DNA of 64,000 bases from Symbiodinium natans (lineage: Eukaryota; Sar; Dinophyceae; Suessiales; Symbiodiniaceae). The translations under genes and the position numbers were made by a program. The DNA is taken from positions 161,501 to 225,500 of the forward strand of contig CAJNDS010002414.1 in NCBI GenBank assembly GCA_905221605.1, read 5' to 3'. How positions within the stretch are numbered: position 1 is the stretch's first letter; every line of letters starts with the position of its first letter. The notes under the pieces are model-generated. The model was given only the letters and a program-made list of their open reading frames with translations. It was not told where the DNA came from and searched no databases. Below are positions 33,801 to 43,689 of this stretch, one piece after another.

Positions 33801-34748
33801 TGATGAGATGACAGGTGAAGAGCAATCAGTTGAATCATGTAGACTCCCCAAATAGTAGGATTCCACTTATGTATAAAGGACCCCAACAAGGCGCCCCCTA
33901 ATTTCGGAAACCCCCAGATGAGAAGTGAATCCAAAGCTCCAAGTCCAGAACGTCCAGAAGAACATGCCGCGCTTCGGTGGTCAGCTTCTTTACAACGAGG
34001 TTGCACTCTCCAGAGAACAGCTGCCGCTCAAAGTCCACTGAGAGATGGATTTCCATGCCTCAAGATTCTCACCTCTTCCTTATCATCCCTTGCAACTCGG
34101 AAGTGCAAAACAACGGCGAGGAATCATGCTCTGAGGCAGAGGCTCGTCACCAACGCTTCCCAAAAGTTGGCCACAGAGTGGGGGCATGCTCCGGCTACTT
34201 CGACTTCAACCTGCCAGCTCACTGAAAAATAGTGGACATGCCGTGCAGATGCGGTGACTACCCTAAACCCTAAACCCTAAACCCTAAACCCTAAACCCAG
34301 TACGAAATTGATACGTGCCGCATCTCTGTCGGCCTTCTTCGAGGCTGGCTTCTTCGCAGCGCTCGTCGCTGCCGCAGGACGCTTCACCTCTGGGTTGAAG
34401 TAGAAAAGCATTTGAAGAGAAGAAGACATGAGAATAACTAACACAAGAATAGGGTAGTACCATAATACTATAAGACCCGAAGAATACTTGAGGGGGCAAG
34501 CCGAGCACAACGCAAGCTAGCCCTTTAAGCAGCTATTCCAGGACAGGCCAAACCAACGACTAAGACCCCCATCTCCCTCTCCCTCCCCCCTTCCCCCCTT
34601 TTATCATGTCCGGGACTTTGTGATGCTTGATGCTGCAGATGATAATATTCTAACCACATAGAAATGATTGGTATCTTCCCAGTGAGTAGTCTGAGTTTGC
34701 AGCGGCCGAAGCCGCCGCCGCCGCTGCGGGCCGCTTCTTTGGCGCCAT
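30820..34748 (-). CDS. M1 family metallopeptidase, leukotriene A4 hydrolase / aminopeptidase B type
   Basis: A predicted zinc aminopeptidase (peptidase family M1) that removes N-terminal residues from peptides and may also hydrolyse an epoxide. It is probably cytosolic. The largest exon (about 33450-32595) carries the M1 marks in order: LLPCQDTPSV, then YGGMENPNCTF (the GxMEN motif), then HEIVHSW and NEGFTRYIERRI (HExxH with the second Glu 18 residues on, Tyr downstream). Exon 31820-31418 holds DIDPDDAFSRVPYEKG and the catalytic-domain end. Exons 31306-31152, 31057-30970 and 30897 onward hold the helical C-terminal domain (SSTRNVEIAF, RPLYIALKAFD). Exon 34058 to about 33937 has EIHLSVDFERQLFSGE, and a preceding exon ends at 34144. 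Junctions placed by frame: introns 34059-34143 (GC-AG), 31821-32594 (GT-AG), 31307-31417 (GT-AG), 31058-31151 (GC-AG), 30898-30969 (GT-AG). A short exon near 33730-33650 (AIHSITDEGGKP) probably links 33937 to 33450. The proposed start at 34748 gives an unusual Lys/Ala-rich N-terminus. The last exon stays open to a stop at 30466, and the exact C-terminus is unresolved. Confidence 0.9.
31824..31970 (+). repeat. Telomere-like array forming the 3' end of an M1 intron
   Basis: About twenty TTTAGGG units (CCCTAAA in the gene's sense). In gene sense the array ends ...CCCTAAACCC and the next bases AAG complete the acceptor before exon base 31820. Confidence 0.93.
31985..32187. mobile_element. Two adjacent family B hairpin elements in an M1 intron
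   Basis: Copy one (about 31990-32080) and copy two (about 32087-32187) lie head to tail. GAATGG occurs before the first, between the two, and (as AATGG) after the second. This suggests successive insertions at the same target. Both have the GGTACC/GGTAGCC, TATTTGGGG and CTATTTTCGTAAACCCCC-type blocks. Confidence 0.75.
32312..32360 (-). repeat. Interstitial telomere-like array (CCCTAAA) in an M1 intron
   Basis: Seven units, in the same intron as, but opposite in orientation to, the array at 31824-31970. Confidence 0.9.
33478..33640. repeat. ACTATAATACTATA-rich tract
   Basis: Imperfect tandem repeats of TACTATAA / TACTATTA in the intron upstream of the main M1 exon. Confidence 0.85.
33734..33796 (+). 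repeat. Interstitial telomere-like array (TTTAGGG) in an M1 intron
   Basis: Eight perfect units. In gene sense the array ends CCCTAAACCCAAG just upstream of a short candidate exon. Confidence 0.9.
33843..33915. mobile_element. Short family B hairpin element in an M1 intron
   Basis: ACTCCCCAAATAGTAGGATT at the left and CCCTAATTTCGGAAACCCCC at the right. It is the family B order read on the other strand, with an internal deletion. Confidence 0.65.
34261..34298 (-). repeat. Interstitial telomere-like array (CCCTAAA)
   Basis: Five perfect units, between the Lys/Ala-rich exon near 34395-34305 and the next M1 exon. Confidence 0.88.
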
Positions 34749-34784
34749 CGCGGGGGCGAGGAGCTTGTTTTCTCTTGATGGCAG

Positions 34785-34880
34785 TTACAAGTGGGCTTAT
34801 AAGGTAACTCTAGCTGGCTATGACCTTAGTTACGGTCCTTATAGCCCCACTTCTAACCACCCATGAACCTTCAAGTAGGC
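34785..34880. mobile_element. Family D hairpin element just upstream of the M1 start
   Basis: AGTGGGCTTATAAGGTAACT faces the inverted arm CCTTATAGCCCCACTTCTAA. The right end carries CCCATGAACCTTCAAGTA. The left terminal repeat is missing. Confidence 0.65.
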
Positions 34881-35211
34881 GCCGAATGCAGCTAGTAAGC
34901 CCCGGTGGGCAGTGCGGTGTCATGCCTATCCTAGGTGCTCAACGCAATGAAGAAAGCTGAAAGCTCAAGCCACAGTGGCTGCAGCGTACATTCATCTTAC
35001 CAACGACCCTACTCAACCCACCCATACCTTGTGCCTTCAGAAGACTCTAGCCATTGGCCGTCACCCTGATTAAAACACACATATATGCCCTCATGGGCAT
35101 GGCCAAGAGCTTGCGCGTTCCCATGTTCACCGGCCCGCCTCCGCTGCAGCGGAGGCTGGTAGAGCTGCAGCCTCGAGAAGCGAAGGCTTCACAGGTTCGG
35201 AACCTGGCCAA

Positions 35212-35720
35212 CTAGTCTCGTTGCCACGCCTGCGCAGGAGGATCTGCAAGATCCTTCACGAGTTCTAGAAGACGCGTCCTGCAGATAAACACCCAGCGAC
35301 AAGCACCAGAGGGATGAGGAGCTTGGGATCTCTCTGCTAGCAAGGCCCATGGCTGCACAATTTCATCTGCTTCAAACTCCGAGCGTTGCAAAGGGTATCC
35401 AAGGCCCACGCTTGGGAATCTTCATGTTTCGACCAGGCCCCAGGTCCATGACCTTCAGAGTTGTATACCACTTCTTGCAAGCTTCTTGGGCAGCTTGTTC
35501 TCTAAGCTGAGGGTCCCTTCTTAGGGGGTCCTGTATTCAGCACGGCGCCCTCAAAAGCAGGACCCCCAAAAAGTGAACCCTAAATTTAGACAACTACCCT
35601 CTTGCCTCTTCGTCACCCTAGTGGCTTGGCTGTGCGTCGCCCGAGCTCCGCGCGGCAAAGGCGGCGGCTAGGACGGCTCCAATGGCAGGGACGGCCGGTG
35701 AGCGCGCTGAGACCTGCAGC
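35212..35720 (-). CDS. Unidentified gene, candidate exons interrupted by a family C element
   Basis: Minus-strand segments are about 35487-35412 (ACKKWYTTLKVMDLGPGRNM) and 35409-35212 (WVFICRTRLLELVKDLADPP). A possible upstream segment near 35680-35605 ends TRVTKRQE. Deleting the hairpin at 35488-35599 together with one copy of its ~5-bp flanking repeat (AAGAG/AAGAA in gene sense) would join RQE to ACKKW in frame. A competing frame across 35720-35650 also looks protein-like, so this is suggestive only. The family is unknown. Confidence 0.4.
35488..35599. mobile_element. Family C hairpin element (copy C3)
   Basis: GGGCAGCTTGTTCTCTAAGC at the left and AATTTAGACAACTACCC at the right. Internally TTAGGGGGTCCTG faces CAGGACCCCCAA. 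The flanks CTTCTT and TCTTG are compatible with a ~5-bp target duplication. Confidence 0.75.
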
Positions 35721-35778
35721 ACCTGGTCCCAAATGGTTTAGGGTTTATTCGCCTGTCCATTGTAGGTGGTCAACATCG

Positions 35779-35892
35779 CCTAAACCCTAAACCCTGAACC
35801 CTAAACCCTAAACCCTAAACCCTAAACCCTAAACCCTAAACCCTATACCCTATACCCTATACCCTATACCCTATACCCTGTAAACCCTAAAA
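35779..35892 (-). repeat. Telomere-like array with CCCTATA block
   Basis: CCCTAAA units, then five CCCTATA units (about 35843-35878), then CCCTGTAAA. Another local switch of repeat type. Confidence 0.9.
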
Positions 35893-35899
35893 CCAGCCT

Positions 35900-37640
35900 C
35901 CGTCTCTGAAAGCCCGCGGAAGTCCATTCCTCATTGGGCCCGTCGAACCCACTAGGTCTCCAGAGATCTACGACGCTGATGTGACAGCCACTGCTACCCT
36001 TCTGCTGTTGAACTGCACCATGATCCAGTGGAGAAACCCACAAAATAGGGGGGGGGGACTGAACCCAAGGCCAACGCTCCACACCGGATAGCCATGGCAG
36101 AGCAAGATCTCTTGGCCTTCGCGAAGAAGACAACCGGCGCAGGGCAAAGAGGGGGGCCGAGCACTTGGGAGTTTACGATAGTAAGGGACCCCCCTAATTT
36201 GAGGGACCCCTTGGTATGGTCCCCCACATTGTAGGATCCCCTCATAATAAGGACCCCAATAAGGTACCCCTACTATCGTAAACCAGCAGTGTCGGAGTAG
36301 GATGCGGACCGACCACCGGTCGGTGGTGGCTAAAGGAATAGTACTCAGGCCTCGGAGCAAGCACGAATCTTCCTGCGGTGGAGGGCCTTTGGGGGGATTT
36401 TGGTTTGGGGGAATCCTTCTCTTTTCTCCGTTGGGTGAGGTAGATGGGGGGGGCGGGGCGGGCAGCTTGCTTGGATTTAGTGGGTTTCTCTAAACTTTTG
36501 ACGTCACGATCTCCACCAGCATGTCTTCGATTTCCCGTATCCATTGGAAGCCTCCGGGCATCCTTCCATATGTGCTGATCGGAAACCACTGCTACTTGCC
36601 ATAGTGTACTATGTTTGTCTCCATGTCTCAGCAGGCACTCTGAATGTTTCGAGGAAAGCTCTTCTTTGACAGGCAAGCCTCTTTTCCGTTGCATTTCCGC
36701 CGGCACTGAAAAAGTCATCAAGGCTCTGCAACTTTGAAAGCGAGGTGAGGGGGCGCAGCTGCCTCGTTGGCAACTAGAATACCCTTTCACCCTTTCATTT
36801 TGGTGTTTTGGGTCTCAGCCTCGATGATTTGCAAACAGACTATAACAGAAGTGGATGCAAGCACCCCGCCCCTTCTCCAGTTGCAAACTGATTGAATGGT
36901 CCGAGGATTACGGGGCCCACATCTCCTTTCCATTTCGCGTTCTGGGTTGCAACCCAAACCATTTTCAAACAGAATGATGCCGGCATGCCCCTCGATTTGC
37001 AGTAAACTCTAGGGCCTACAACTTCAAAAAGCAGTGGGGGGGGCAGTAGACCGGACCTGCCACCTTCGTTTAAGATTACTGGGCACCAGCAGACCGGAGC
37101 ACCAGCCAGACAAGCAAGCAGAGCCAAAAAAAAAAAGAAAAGGAGGGCCCTCCAACTACACCTCCAAGGAAGGGACCGGTCGGTTCTTGCCTTGCTGACC
37201 TCGGCAAATTCGGACATCATGGAGAGCTCAGCGACAGTGCGCAAGACACAAAGTTGCACTCAGAGCTTCCGCCGGGGGACATGAGTCGGCCTGGGCAGAA
37301 GTCCATCATCTCTGCGTCCCGAAGGATCGAAGCCTCGGGACCAACGATATGCCTGCCGGAACACTTGTAGACCTCTGCAAATCTGCACGGCGCCTTGGGT
37401 CAGATCTGCGCAGAGGTTGGCGAGGTCCAGTCCACTCTGCCTGCAGCGCCTCGAAATCAGGTCTGGACTGCTAGAGTGCTTTTTGCGCGGCACGTCATCG
37501 AAGTAGGCTCCCAACTCATAGATGAGGTTGAGAATGACCACCTGCCGCAGCATGTTGCACTGAAAAGTGCCATGCTTCTTCGTGGCCAAGCCGTGGCTTC
37601 TCGAGTTCAACGCTCAGAACATCTCAGACATGTTTAAACT
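35900..37640 (-). CDS. Unidentified multi-exon gene
   Basis: Candidate minus-strand exons are about 37640-37265 (HGTFQCNMLRQVVILNLIYE, SGLDLANLCADLTQGAVQI), 37260-37180 (LRTVAELSMMSEFAEVSKA), 36700-36290 (LLRHGDKHSTLWQVAVVSDQ, then a basic Pro/Lys-rich stretch) and 36160-36070 (CAGCLLREGQEILLCHGYPV). The last two flank the family B element at 36168-36285. CxxC followed by LLCHGYP is reminiscent of a treble-clef or PHD-like knuckle but is too short to name. Whether these form one gene is not established. Confidence 0.42.
36168..36285. mobile_element. Family B hairpin element
   Basis: GGGAGTTTACGATAGTAAGG at the left is inverted in CCCCTACTATCGTAAACC at the right. Internally GGGACCCCTTGG faces GGACCCCAATAAGG. 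In gene sense CACTGCT precedes it and AGTGCT follows it. Confidence 0.75.
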
Positions 37641-37876
37641 GAATGTTTCGATTCGAGGCATTTGGAGACCGGTAGTCTCTTGGCGCGTGTGGTTTGCTCC
37701 CAATCGTCGGATGGAGGAATAGGTTTGCAGCGAATGTAAGAATTCAAGTGCTTGCAAAATTGGGCACGAGGGACTTGTTGAGGGACTTGTGGTGATTCCG
37801 GAAGGTGGGGAAAAAATGGAGGGGGGGGGACCCTCGACTCGGGAGCCGAGATGAAGCATCGCGAACTTCTCTTCGC

Positions 37877-37999
37877 AGTGGAGGTTCATGGGTAGGTAGA
37901 AGCTGGGTTACAAGTCAGGTAACTCGAGTTAGGACTGGTGATAACCTTGTTTAGGGTACCCTAGAACCCTGCTTTCAATCTACCCATGAACCTTCAAGT
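37877..37999. mobile_element. Family D hairpin element
   Basis: GTGGAGGTTCATGGGTAGGT at the left and CTACCCATGAACCTTCAAGT at the right, with TAACTCGAGTTA and ACCTTGTTTAGGGTACC inside. Confidence 0.8.
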
Positions 38000-38279
38000 A
38001 GCTTGGGTTGCGCGGAATGTTTCCTTCGAAGTGGCCTTGTCCGGCAGAGCCTGCTTCAGCCACCTATCCCGCGGTGGCTTCGAGCCTCCCCAGCCCACAC
38101 GCTGGCAGAGAGAAGGATCACACGGCGCCCTTCTCCCCTGCCTCTGAGAAACTCAGTGTACCGAGCCTGCCAGGTTCAACGTGCGGACTACGAACTTCCT
38201 TTTTTACGAATTGAGCTATATATACATATATATATACATATATTATTGTATATTATATATATGTATAAACTAATGCTAA

Positions 38280-39800
38280 CTTCTGACACTGAAGGCGGCT
38301 CCCAGCTCTAGGCTCCCGGCATCACCGGGCTGAAGCCCCAGCTCCCGCGCCTTCGGGAGAAGCGCAAGCGGAATCTCGGTCGGACGATTTTCTTTGCCCA
38401 GAGCACGGTGCGCGCCTCGATTGTTAGCTGTCGCGTGTTGCTCTTCGGCGCCTTCCTTCGCACTGCATCCGCAGGCCACGCCCAAAAAATAAACTGAAGA
38501 CATCAGCCTGCGACCGCCAGCAGCCCGATCCGCTTTTTCCTTTTGCTTTGCCTCCTTTAGGCCATTGACCTCAATATGAAAACTGCAGAGCAGCGACGTG
38601 CTCGTGATGGCTTTTTCATGCTCAGCTGTGCACCACTCGTGGGTCCTCCTCCGGCAGCATGAGGGCACCCACCGTACAACTTGGCAGCCTTGTGGGCCCG
38701 AAGGACCCAAGTGTAAAGGCTTGGGCTTGAGGCTTCACACATATCTTAGCGTTGGTGAGTAGGGAATGAAGGAATGAGGTAATAGGTACCCCTCCTTCCC
38801 TCATTCCCTACCAACCAACAGGAAGGAAAAATTCGCGCAGCTTGGGAGGCCGACATCTTGCGCTCCGACTGCTTGAGATCCCCGATGGCTTGGACAAGCT
38901 TTGCTGCTGCGTCTGCCGCTTCTTGGCCGCCGCAGTCGGCATGGATCAACCTCTGCAACCGCACCCGAGAACACTTAAGAAGATCACCGCTGATAGACTT
39001 GGGATGCTTCCCCCTGTACTAACAGTCCTTGTTCGGGACTATAATAGGGGGGTACTATCTTAAGCCTTTTTAAAGACTGTTCTACGTAGTACAAGGGGGG
39101 AACATCCAAGATAAGACTCCCCCTCTCTTAAGGCTTCGGCAGGATGAAAGCATCGTGGCCAGCCAGAGGAACCCCGAACTTCGTCAGCGACATCTCCACC
39201 AAGCTGGCACCGTAGTTCTCCAGGCGGCGGAGGCCCCAGTCCAACACCTCCAGGCCGCAACATTCATTCAAGATGCGGCGGGGAAAAAAAAGGTGGCACA
39301 AAAAGGAACTTGCAGTCCAATGTTCCAACCCGAAGTTGAACTGAGACATGATTTGGCAACCATGGCCACAAATATAGCGCGAGTACGCTGCTCAGGATGC
39401 CTCGTTGGGGCCTCTGGAGCTTCGTGGGTCCTGGCCCTCCATGAGGAAGCTGGTCACTGGTGACCGGGAAGCCTGGCGACGACTCCATGAAAAAACGACG
39501 GAAAGGGAAGAGAGTCTTTTTCCAGCGTGGCGCCTCCGGCAACAAATGCCAGCCTTCTAAATGAAGCAAGCTTGCACGTGGTTGTTGGCGAACCTTTCGG
39601 CCGCTCTACTTGTGCTGCAAGAACATACCCTTCCTGCAACCGGCGAACAATCATGAGGCCCTTACCAAATGTGAGCGCACAGACAGGAACGTTGCTGCTC
39701 TTGGATCATCAAAGCAGCTGGGCCTCGGCAAACGTACACTGCGCATTGCTCCATAAGCACGTTCGATCGAATGCAGGGGCGACAAAGTTAAGGTATCGGC
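38280..39800 (-). CDS. Unidentified multi-exon gene
   Basis: Candidate minus-strand exons are about 39700-39455 (FGKGLMIVRRLQEGYVLAAQ), 39290-39128 (LRRLENYGASLVEMSLTKFG), 38965-38825 (RLIHADCGGQEAADAAAKLV) and 38580-38285 (NGLKEAKQKEKADRAAGG, KENRPTEIPLALLPKARELG). A family A element (38999-39109) and a family E element (38751-38816) lie exactly in the gaps. No family is recognised and grouping is tentative. Confidence 0.42.
38751..38816. mobile_element. Family E hairpin element
   Basis: GTTGGTGAGTAGGGAATGAA faces CTTCCCTCATTCCCTACCAAC. The internal region GGTAATAGGTACCCC is short, giving a compact 66-bp element. Confidence 0.75.
38999..39109. mobile_element. Family A hairpin element (copy A7) with target duplication
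   Basis: TTGGGATGCTTCCCCC at the left and GGGGGGAACATCCAA at the right. The flanks TGATAGAC and AGATAAGAC are a slightly diverged direct repeat. Confidence 0.82.
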
Positions 39801-39966
39801 TTTGATGGATCCAGGTTCAGAAACGGCCTTTGGCTACATGTGCCAAATGCGGACAGAGTCATGAGCAGCAATACATAATTCCACTGCGGACTGGCTGCTC
39901 ACACGGAATGCTTGCGAAGAGGAGATCCTCTCCACAGAAAGTACGGTTGGCACAGACGGGGCATAT

Positions 39967-40038
39967 ACCCTAAACCCTAAACCCTAAACCTTAAACCCTA
40001 AACCCTAAACCCTGAACCCTAAACCCTAAACCCTAAAC
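39967..40038 (-). repeat. Interstitial telomere-like array (CCCTAAA)
   Basis: Ten units with CCTTAAA and CCCTGAA variants. Confidence 0.9.
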
Positions 40039-40103
40039 GGAAGGCCTGTGTTGCCTGCTCCACATGGCAGGCCTCCAGGAGTCGGGAATTCAAACAAGAG
40101 ATC

Positions 40104-40257
40104 TTGGGACGTTCCCCCCCTATACTAACAGTCCTTAATAGGGTTTAGGGTTTAGGGTTTAGGGTTTAGGGTTTAGGGTTTAGGGTTTAGGGGGGAGTAT
40201 AGTACCCCCGATTATATTCCCTACTAAGGACCGGTGGTAAAAGGGGGAACATCCCAA
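40104..40257. mobile_element. Family A hairpin element (copy A8) with internal TTTAGGG array
   Basis: TTGGGACGTTCCCCCC and GGGGGAACATCCCAA are the ends, with flanks CAAGAGATC and AAAGAGATG (7 of 9 identical). The element's own ACAGTCCTTAATAGGG at about 40127-40142 runs straight into seven TTTAGGG units (to about 40192), after which the element resumes as GGAGTATAGTACCCCCG. The array therefore arose inside an inserted element. Confidence 0.88.
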
Positions 40258-40424
40258 AAGAGATGCTTCGTGCTTCAGTAAAGCAGCCCTCCTGCTTTGC
40301 ACTTAAGACGCATGGCCTTGTGGTGCACTTCACAGTGGCCGGACCTTGAGAAACCCAAAACCACACGTCTGAAAGTGATGATCATACTAAAAAAATAAGA
40401 ACGAACCTGTCAATAACAATAATC

Positions 40425-40475
40425 CCCTAAACCCTAAACCCTAAACCCCAAACCCTAAACCCTAAACCCTAAACA
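40425..40475 (-). repeat. Interstitial telomere-like array (CCCTAAA)
   Basis: Seven units with one CCCCAAA. A short TTTAGGG array of opposite orientation lies at 40575-40615. Between and after them (to about 40960) I see only a weak plus-strand open segment near 40668-40810 and an (AATAAC)n tract at 40814-40862. Confidence 0.85.
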
Positions 40476-40995
40476 GCTGCTTGGCTTCGGGCCCTGCCAG
40501 CGCAGCATCCAAGTCCAAGAACACGTGCTTGGGCTTGCAAGTTCGCTTGAACAAGCGGAGTCCAGCACCTCTGCTAGGGTTTGGGGTTTAGGGTTTAGGG
40601 CTTAGGGCTCAGGGTTGGTTGAGAAGCATCTGCGCATATCTGCACATCTGATATCCGACCACCACTGGTGCATGTGCATGGTACAGCGGCGGCCTGTCAT
40701 ATGGGCCGATGCGATTGCGAACGAGGCATTGCCCAGGAACTCCTGAATAAACCAGGCATGGCGCTACCTTCCAAGTTGAGTGATGTTGAGTCTATACTCC
40801 CCTTAGAACCTGTCAATAACAATAACAATAACAATAACAATAACAATAGCAATAACAATAACATGATAATGATATGTGTAATTCCTAAAAAGGGGCTCTA
40901 GGAGTGTGCTCCTGCAGCGCAATGCCGGCAGCCGTGGCACTTCCGCAGATGGTCACATTCAGTCGGCGTGCTTCATCCGCCAACTGCCAGCCTTA

Positions 40996-41125
40996 ATAGC
41001 TTCCCTTGCGTAAATTTAGGCAAGATGTCTTAGGGTTAGGGTCCCTTTTTGTAGGTCCCCTCTATAGTAGGGCACCCTTAAAAGAGGGACCCCGAAATGG
41101 ACCCTAATTAATTCAGAGAACTACC
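40996..41125. mobile_element. Family C hairpin element (copy C4), diverged
   Basis: TTAGGGTTAGGGTCCCTTTTTG faces GGGACCCCGAAATGGACCC. The right end ATTCAGAGAACTACC matches family C. The left end is degenerate. Confidence 0.6.
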
Positions 41126-41287
41126 AAATGCGTGCTCATGGCCATGCCTGAGCCCCCGCACTGTCGTCTTTGTAGAGGCACTGCCGTAGGCTTTGTGCCC
41201 AATTCCCGGAGGGCCTCTAGTTCACAGGGAGTTCGCCGCCCGCTTCTCAGGTGCAATGAGGCTTTTGTTTCATGGGGGGCGCACAGG

Positions 41288-41393
41288 GGAGTTTCGGAAA
41301 GTAGGGGTACCTCATTGGGGTCCATATTATGAGGGGATCCTACTATTTGGGGGTCTCTATATCAGGGGTCACCCTATTTTCGTAAGCCCCCCA
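41288..41393. mobile_element. Family B hairpin element
   Basis: GGGAGTTTCGGAAAGTAGGG at the left and CCTATTTTCGTAAGCCCCCC at the right. GGCGCACAG lies before and GGCGCAGAG after (four bases beyond the end), a likely 9-bp target duplication. Confidence 0.8.
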
Positions 41394-41521
41394 TATGGCG
41401 CAGAGTGGACATCTGGGGAGCCTCCGGGGCCCTTTGGGGCGTGTCTGGGGCCAGGGCCATGCAGCGGCATCTTGCTCCGCTCGGAGGACTTCATCCGCCT
41501 CCTCCTCCTAATTTTGTAGCG

Positions 41522-41680
41522 GTTGTTTTAGCAGTCTCAGTCTCTCTCTTGCTCTCTCCTGCTCTCGTTCTTTTTGTTCTTCTTCTCTCTCTCTCTCTCC
41601 CTCTCTCTCGCTCTCTCTCTGTCTCTCTCTCTCTCTCTCGCTTTCTCGTTCTCTCTCCCTCCCTCCCTCTCTCGCTTTTT
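41522..41680. repeat. (CT)n-rich microsatellite
   Basis: Imperfect CT repeats with TTCTC variants. Confidence 0.9.
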
Positions 41681-41769
41681 GGCAGTTCTGGAGCGCAATA
41701 CACATCTGCCTCATCCACCTCATCGTCGCTGTCAATAGCAGGCCGATCCTGGAAGAACCCTCACTCTTG

Positions 41770-41990
41770 GCTTTGAATTGCGAGCATCGCGGGGGGCAAT
41801 GGAGCTGGAGTCTGGTCTAAGAGGATTCGAGGTATCTTCTGCTCCAGAAAAAACACCGATTGGACACTTGTAATTAACTTGTGGTTCACGGCCCAGGGTC
41901 GACTTATAGCGCGTGCAGCAATCCGCATGTGCAAGGATGCCCAGTCGGAATGCTTCTGTGCTCCTCGACCACCTCGACCTTGCGCGGAGC
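41770..41990 (-). CDS. Thioesterase-like exon (tentative)
   Basis: A minus-strand open segment contains VNYKCPIGVFSGAEDTSN. This resembles the [C/M]PI.VF.G..D block around the catalytic Asp of alpha/beta-hydrolase thioesterases (the type that works with polyketide or non-ribosomal peptide synthases). Only this block is visible. The nucleophile (GxSxG) and His exons were not found. It ends near a CT microsatellite and is followed upstream by a family B hairpin. Treat the assignment as a hint. Confidence 0.33.
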
Positions 41991-42019
41991 CTTTGCAACC
42001 TTCTTGGCCTACACAAGGT

Positions 42020-42120
42020 GGTTTCGGAACTTGGGAGGTACGTAGTTGGGGTGCTTACTACAAGGGAATCCTAGTATTTGGAGGTCTGTCTTGGGGGTTC
42101 CCTACTTTCGGAGACCCGCA
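42020..42120. mobile_element. Family B hairpin element, diverged
   Basis: GGTGGTTTCGGAACTTGGGA at the left and CCCTACTTTCGGAGACCC at the right, with AGTTGGGGTGCTTACTACAA inside. Confidence 0.7.
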
Positions 42121-42250
42121 CATGTTGCTGTTCAAAGCAGCTGCTCTGACCACGACACTGCCCGGAGGATGCCCCCCCCCACCTTCTCCTGAAGGTCCTC
42201 TTTCGTCGTGCAGAGGCTTAGGTACTCCTCGCAGTCACTGTCTTGCTGGG

Positions 42251-42312
42251 CCCTAAACCCTAAACCCTAAACTCTAAACCCTAAACCCCTAAACCCCTAA
42301 ACCCCTAAACCC
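42251..42312 (-). repeat. Interstitial telomere-like array
   Basis: CCCTAAA units change to CCCCTAAA. Confidence 0.88.
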
Positions 42313-42432
42313 AGGGCTCCCACAAAAAAGGTGTCCTCGCCCGGCAGCATGAAGCCTGAGGTCTCGAGTGTTTCCTTTGTCTCGGTAAGCATGGTCAGCC
42401 AACCTGCGCCCACTCTTCTCACCCCAGGAATG

Positions 42433-42751
42433 GTTTAGGGTTTAGGGTTTGGGGTTTAGGGTTTAGGGTTTAGGGTTGAGGGTTTAGGGTTTAGGGTTTA
42501 GGGTTGTTTTTTGGGTTGGAATACTCAGAGGCATGTACCGCGTGTACTGTGCCGTGCAGATGACTTTCAAGAACCGCTTGCAACCAGCAGGCGCTCTATC
42601 TCTTGTTTGCAGACACTGTTGTCCTATCCGGAGTCTCTTAAGACCCCATTCTTAAATCCATGACGTCCCAGCCCAACTCCAATCTCAACATGGCGCGCGA
42701 ATCAGGGTTCAGGGTTTAGGGTTTAGGGTTTAGGGTTTAGGATTTAGGGTT
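42433..42751 (+). repeat. Telomere-like arrays (42433-42505 and 42705-42751)
   Basis: TTTAGGG units with TTTGGGG, TTGAGGG and TTCAGGG variants. The ~200 bp between them shows nothing recognisable. Confidence 0.85.
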
Positions 42752-42824
42752 GCACGGTCAAGGTGGAGCAACCGGCTCTCTGGCGCTTCCCGGGTCTGGT
42801 TCTCCAATTCTGCCATCTCACTTG

Positions 42825-42923
42825 CTGTTGGTTGGGAATGGGGGGGAATGAGGTACCCTATATCATCCTTAAAGGGTGTGTATACTGTATATAGGGCCTC
42901 ATTCCATTGCCTGCTAACCAACA
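42825..42923. mobile_element. Family E hairpin element
   Basis: CTGTTGGTTGGGAATGG at the left and CTGCTAACCAACAG at the right. Inside, GAATGAGGTACC faces GGGCCTCATTCC. Confidence 0.75.
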
Positions 42924-43329
42924 GTAATCTAAGTGGGGCGGGGGGGCTTGCTCGAATTCGTGGTGCTAAGGGCATTTTGGCCTAAAACGACGGAACCTTG
43001 TCCTCCTATAGTGAGTTTAAGTGGTTCCGAACAACAAAGCAACAAAGCACAGAACCCAAATCCCGCGGTTCTTCTTGGGATCTATCCCGATGCTCCCAAG
43101 CAGCTAATGATACCTAGTTCTTCACAAAGATTTTGTGGCTGTACGCTGCCGTACGATTTGGCACGACACTTCCGTTTAAGCCGAAATTTCCTTGGCGACC
43201 ACCGTACACGTACAGTCACTTCAAGTAGCAGCTGTAGCGCATCAAACAGAGCAACGGCGGCCTTTCCGCGTGAAGAATACAATGCTGATCCGGAAGCCTG
43301 CATCTCTCGCGACCCTCCCATCCCCCGAT

Positions 43330-43482
43330 TGAACTTGCACGAAAGATTCTCACAGAATCATGGCCGCCTGTGTATGGCATAGTCATGTGCGGCGTGTTGC
43401 CATCAAACTTCAACCACTTGTTGCGACAGTCTTCCAGCCGTCCAGGAACTTTCTGCCCCGGCCTTCGAATGCCATAAATAAA

Positions 43483-43514
<32 letters not shown>

Positions 43515-43607
43515 CACACACATATATATGTATATACACATAAATATATATATATACACATTTATTTATTTATTTATCTTAATGATAGAAACAGCAATAA
43601 TGGTAAC

Positions 43608-43689
<82 letters not shown>

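Noticed and set aside
41491-41735. Arg/Glu-rich frame on the minus strand
   Set aside because: Translation of the CT microsatellite.
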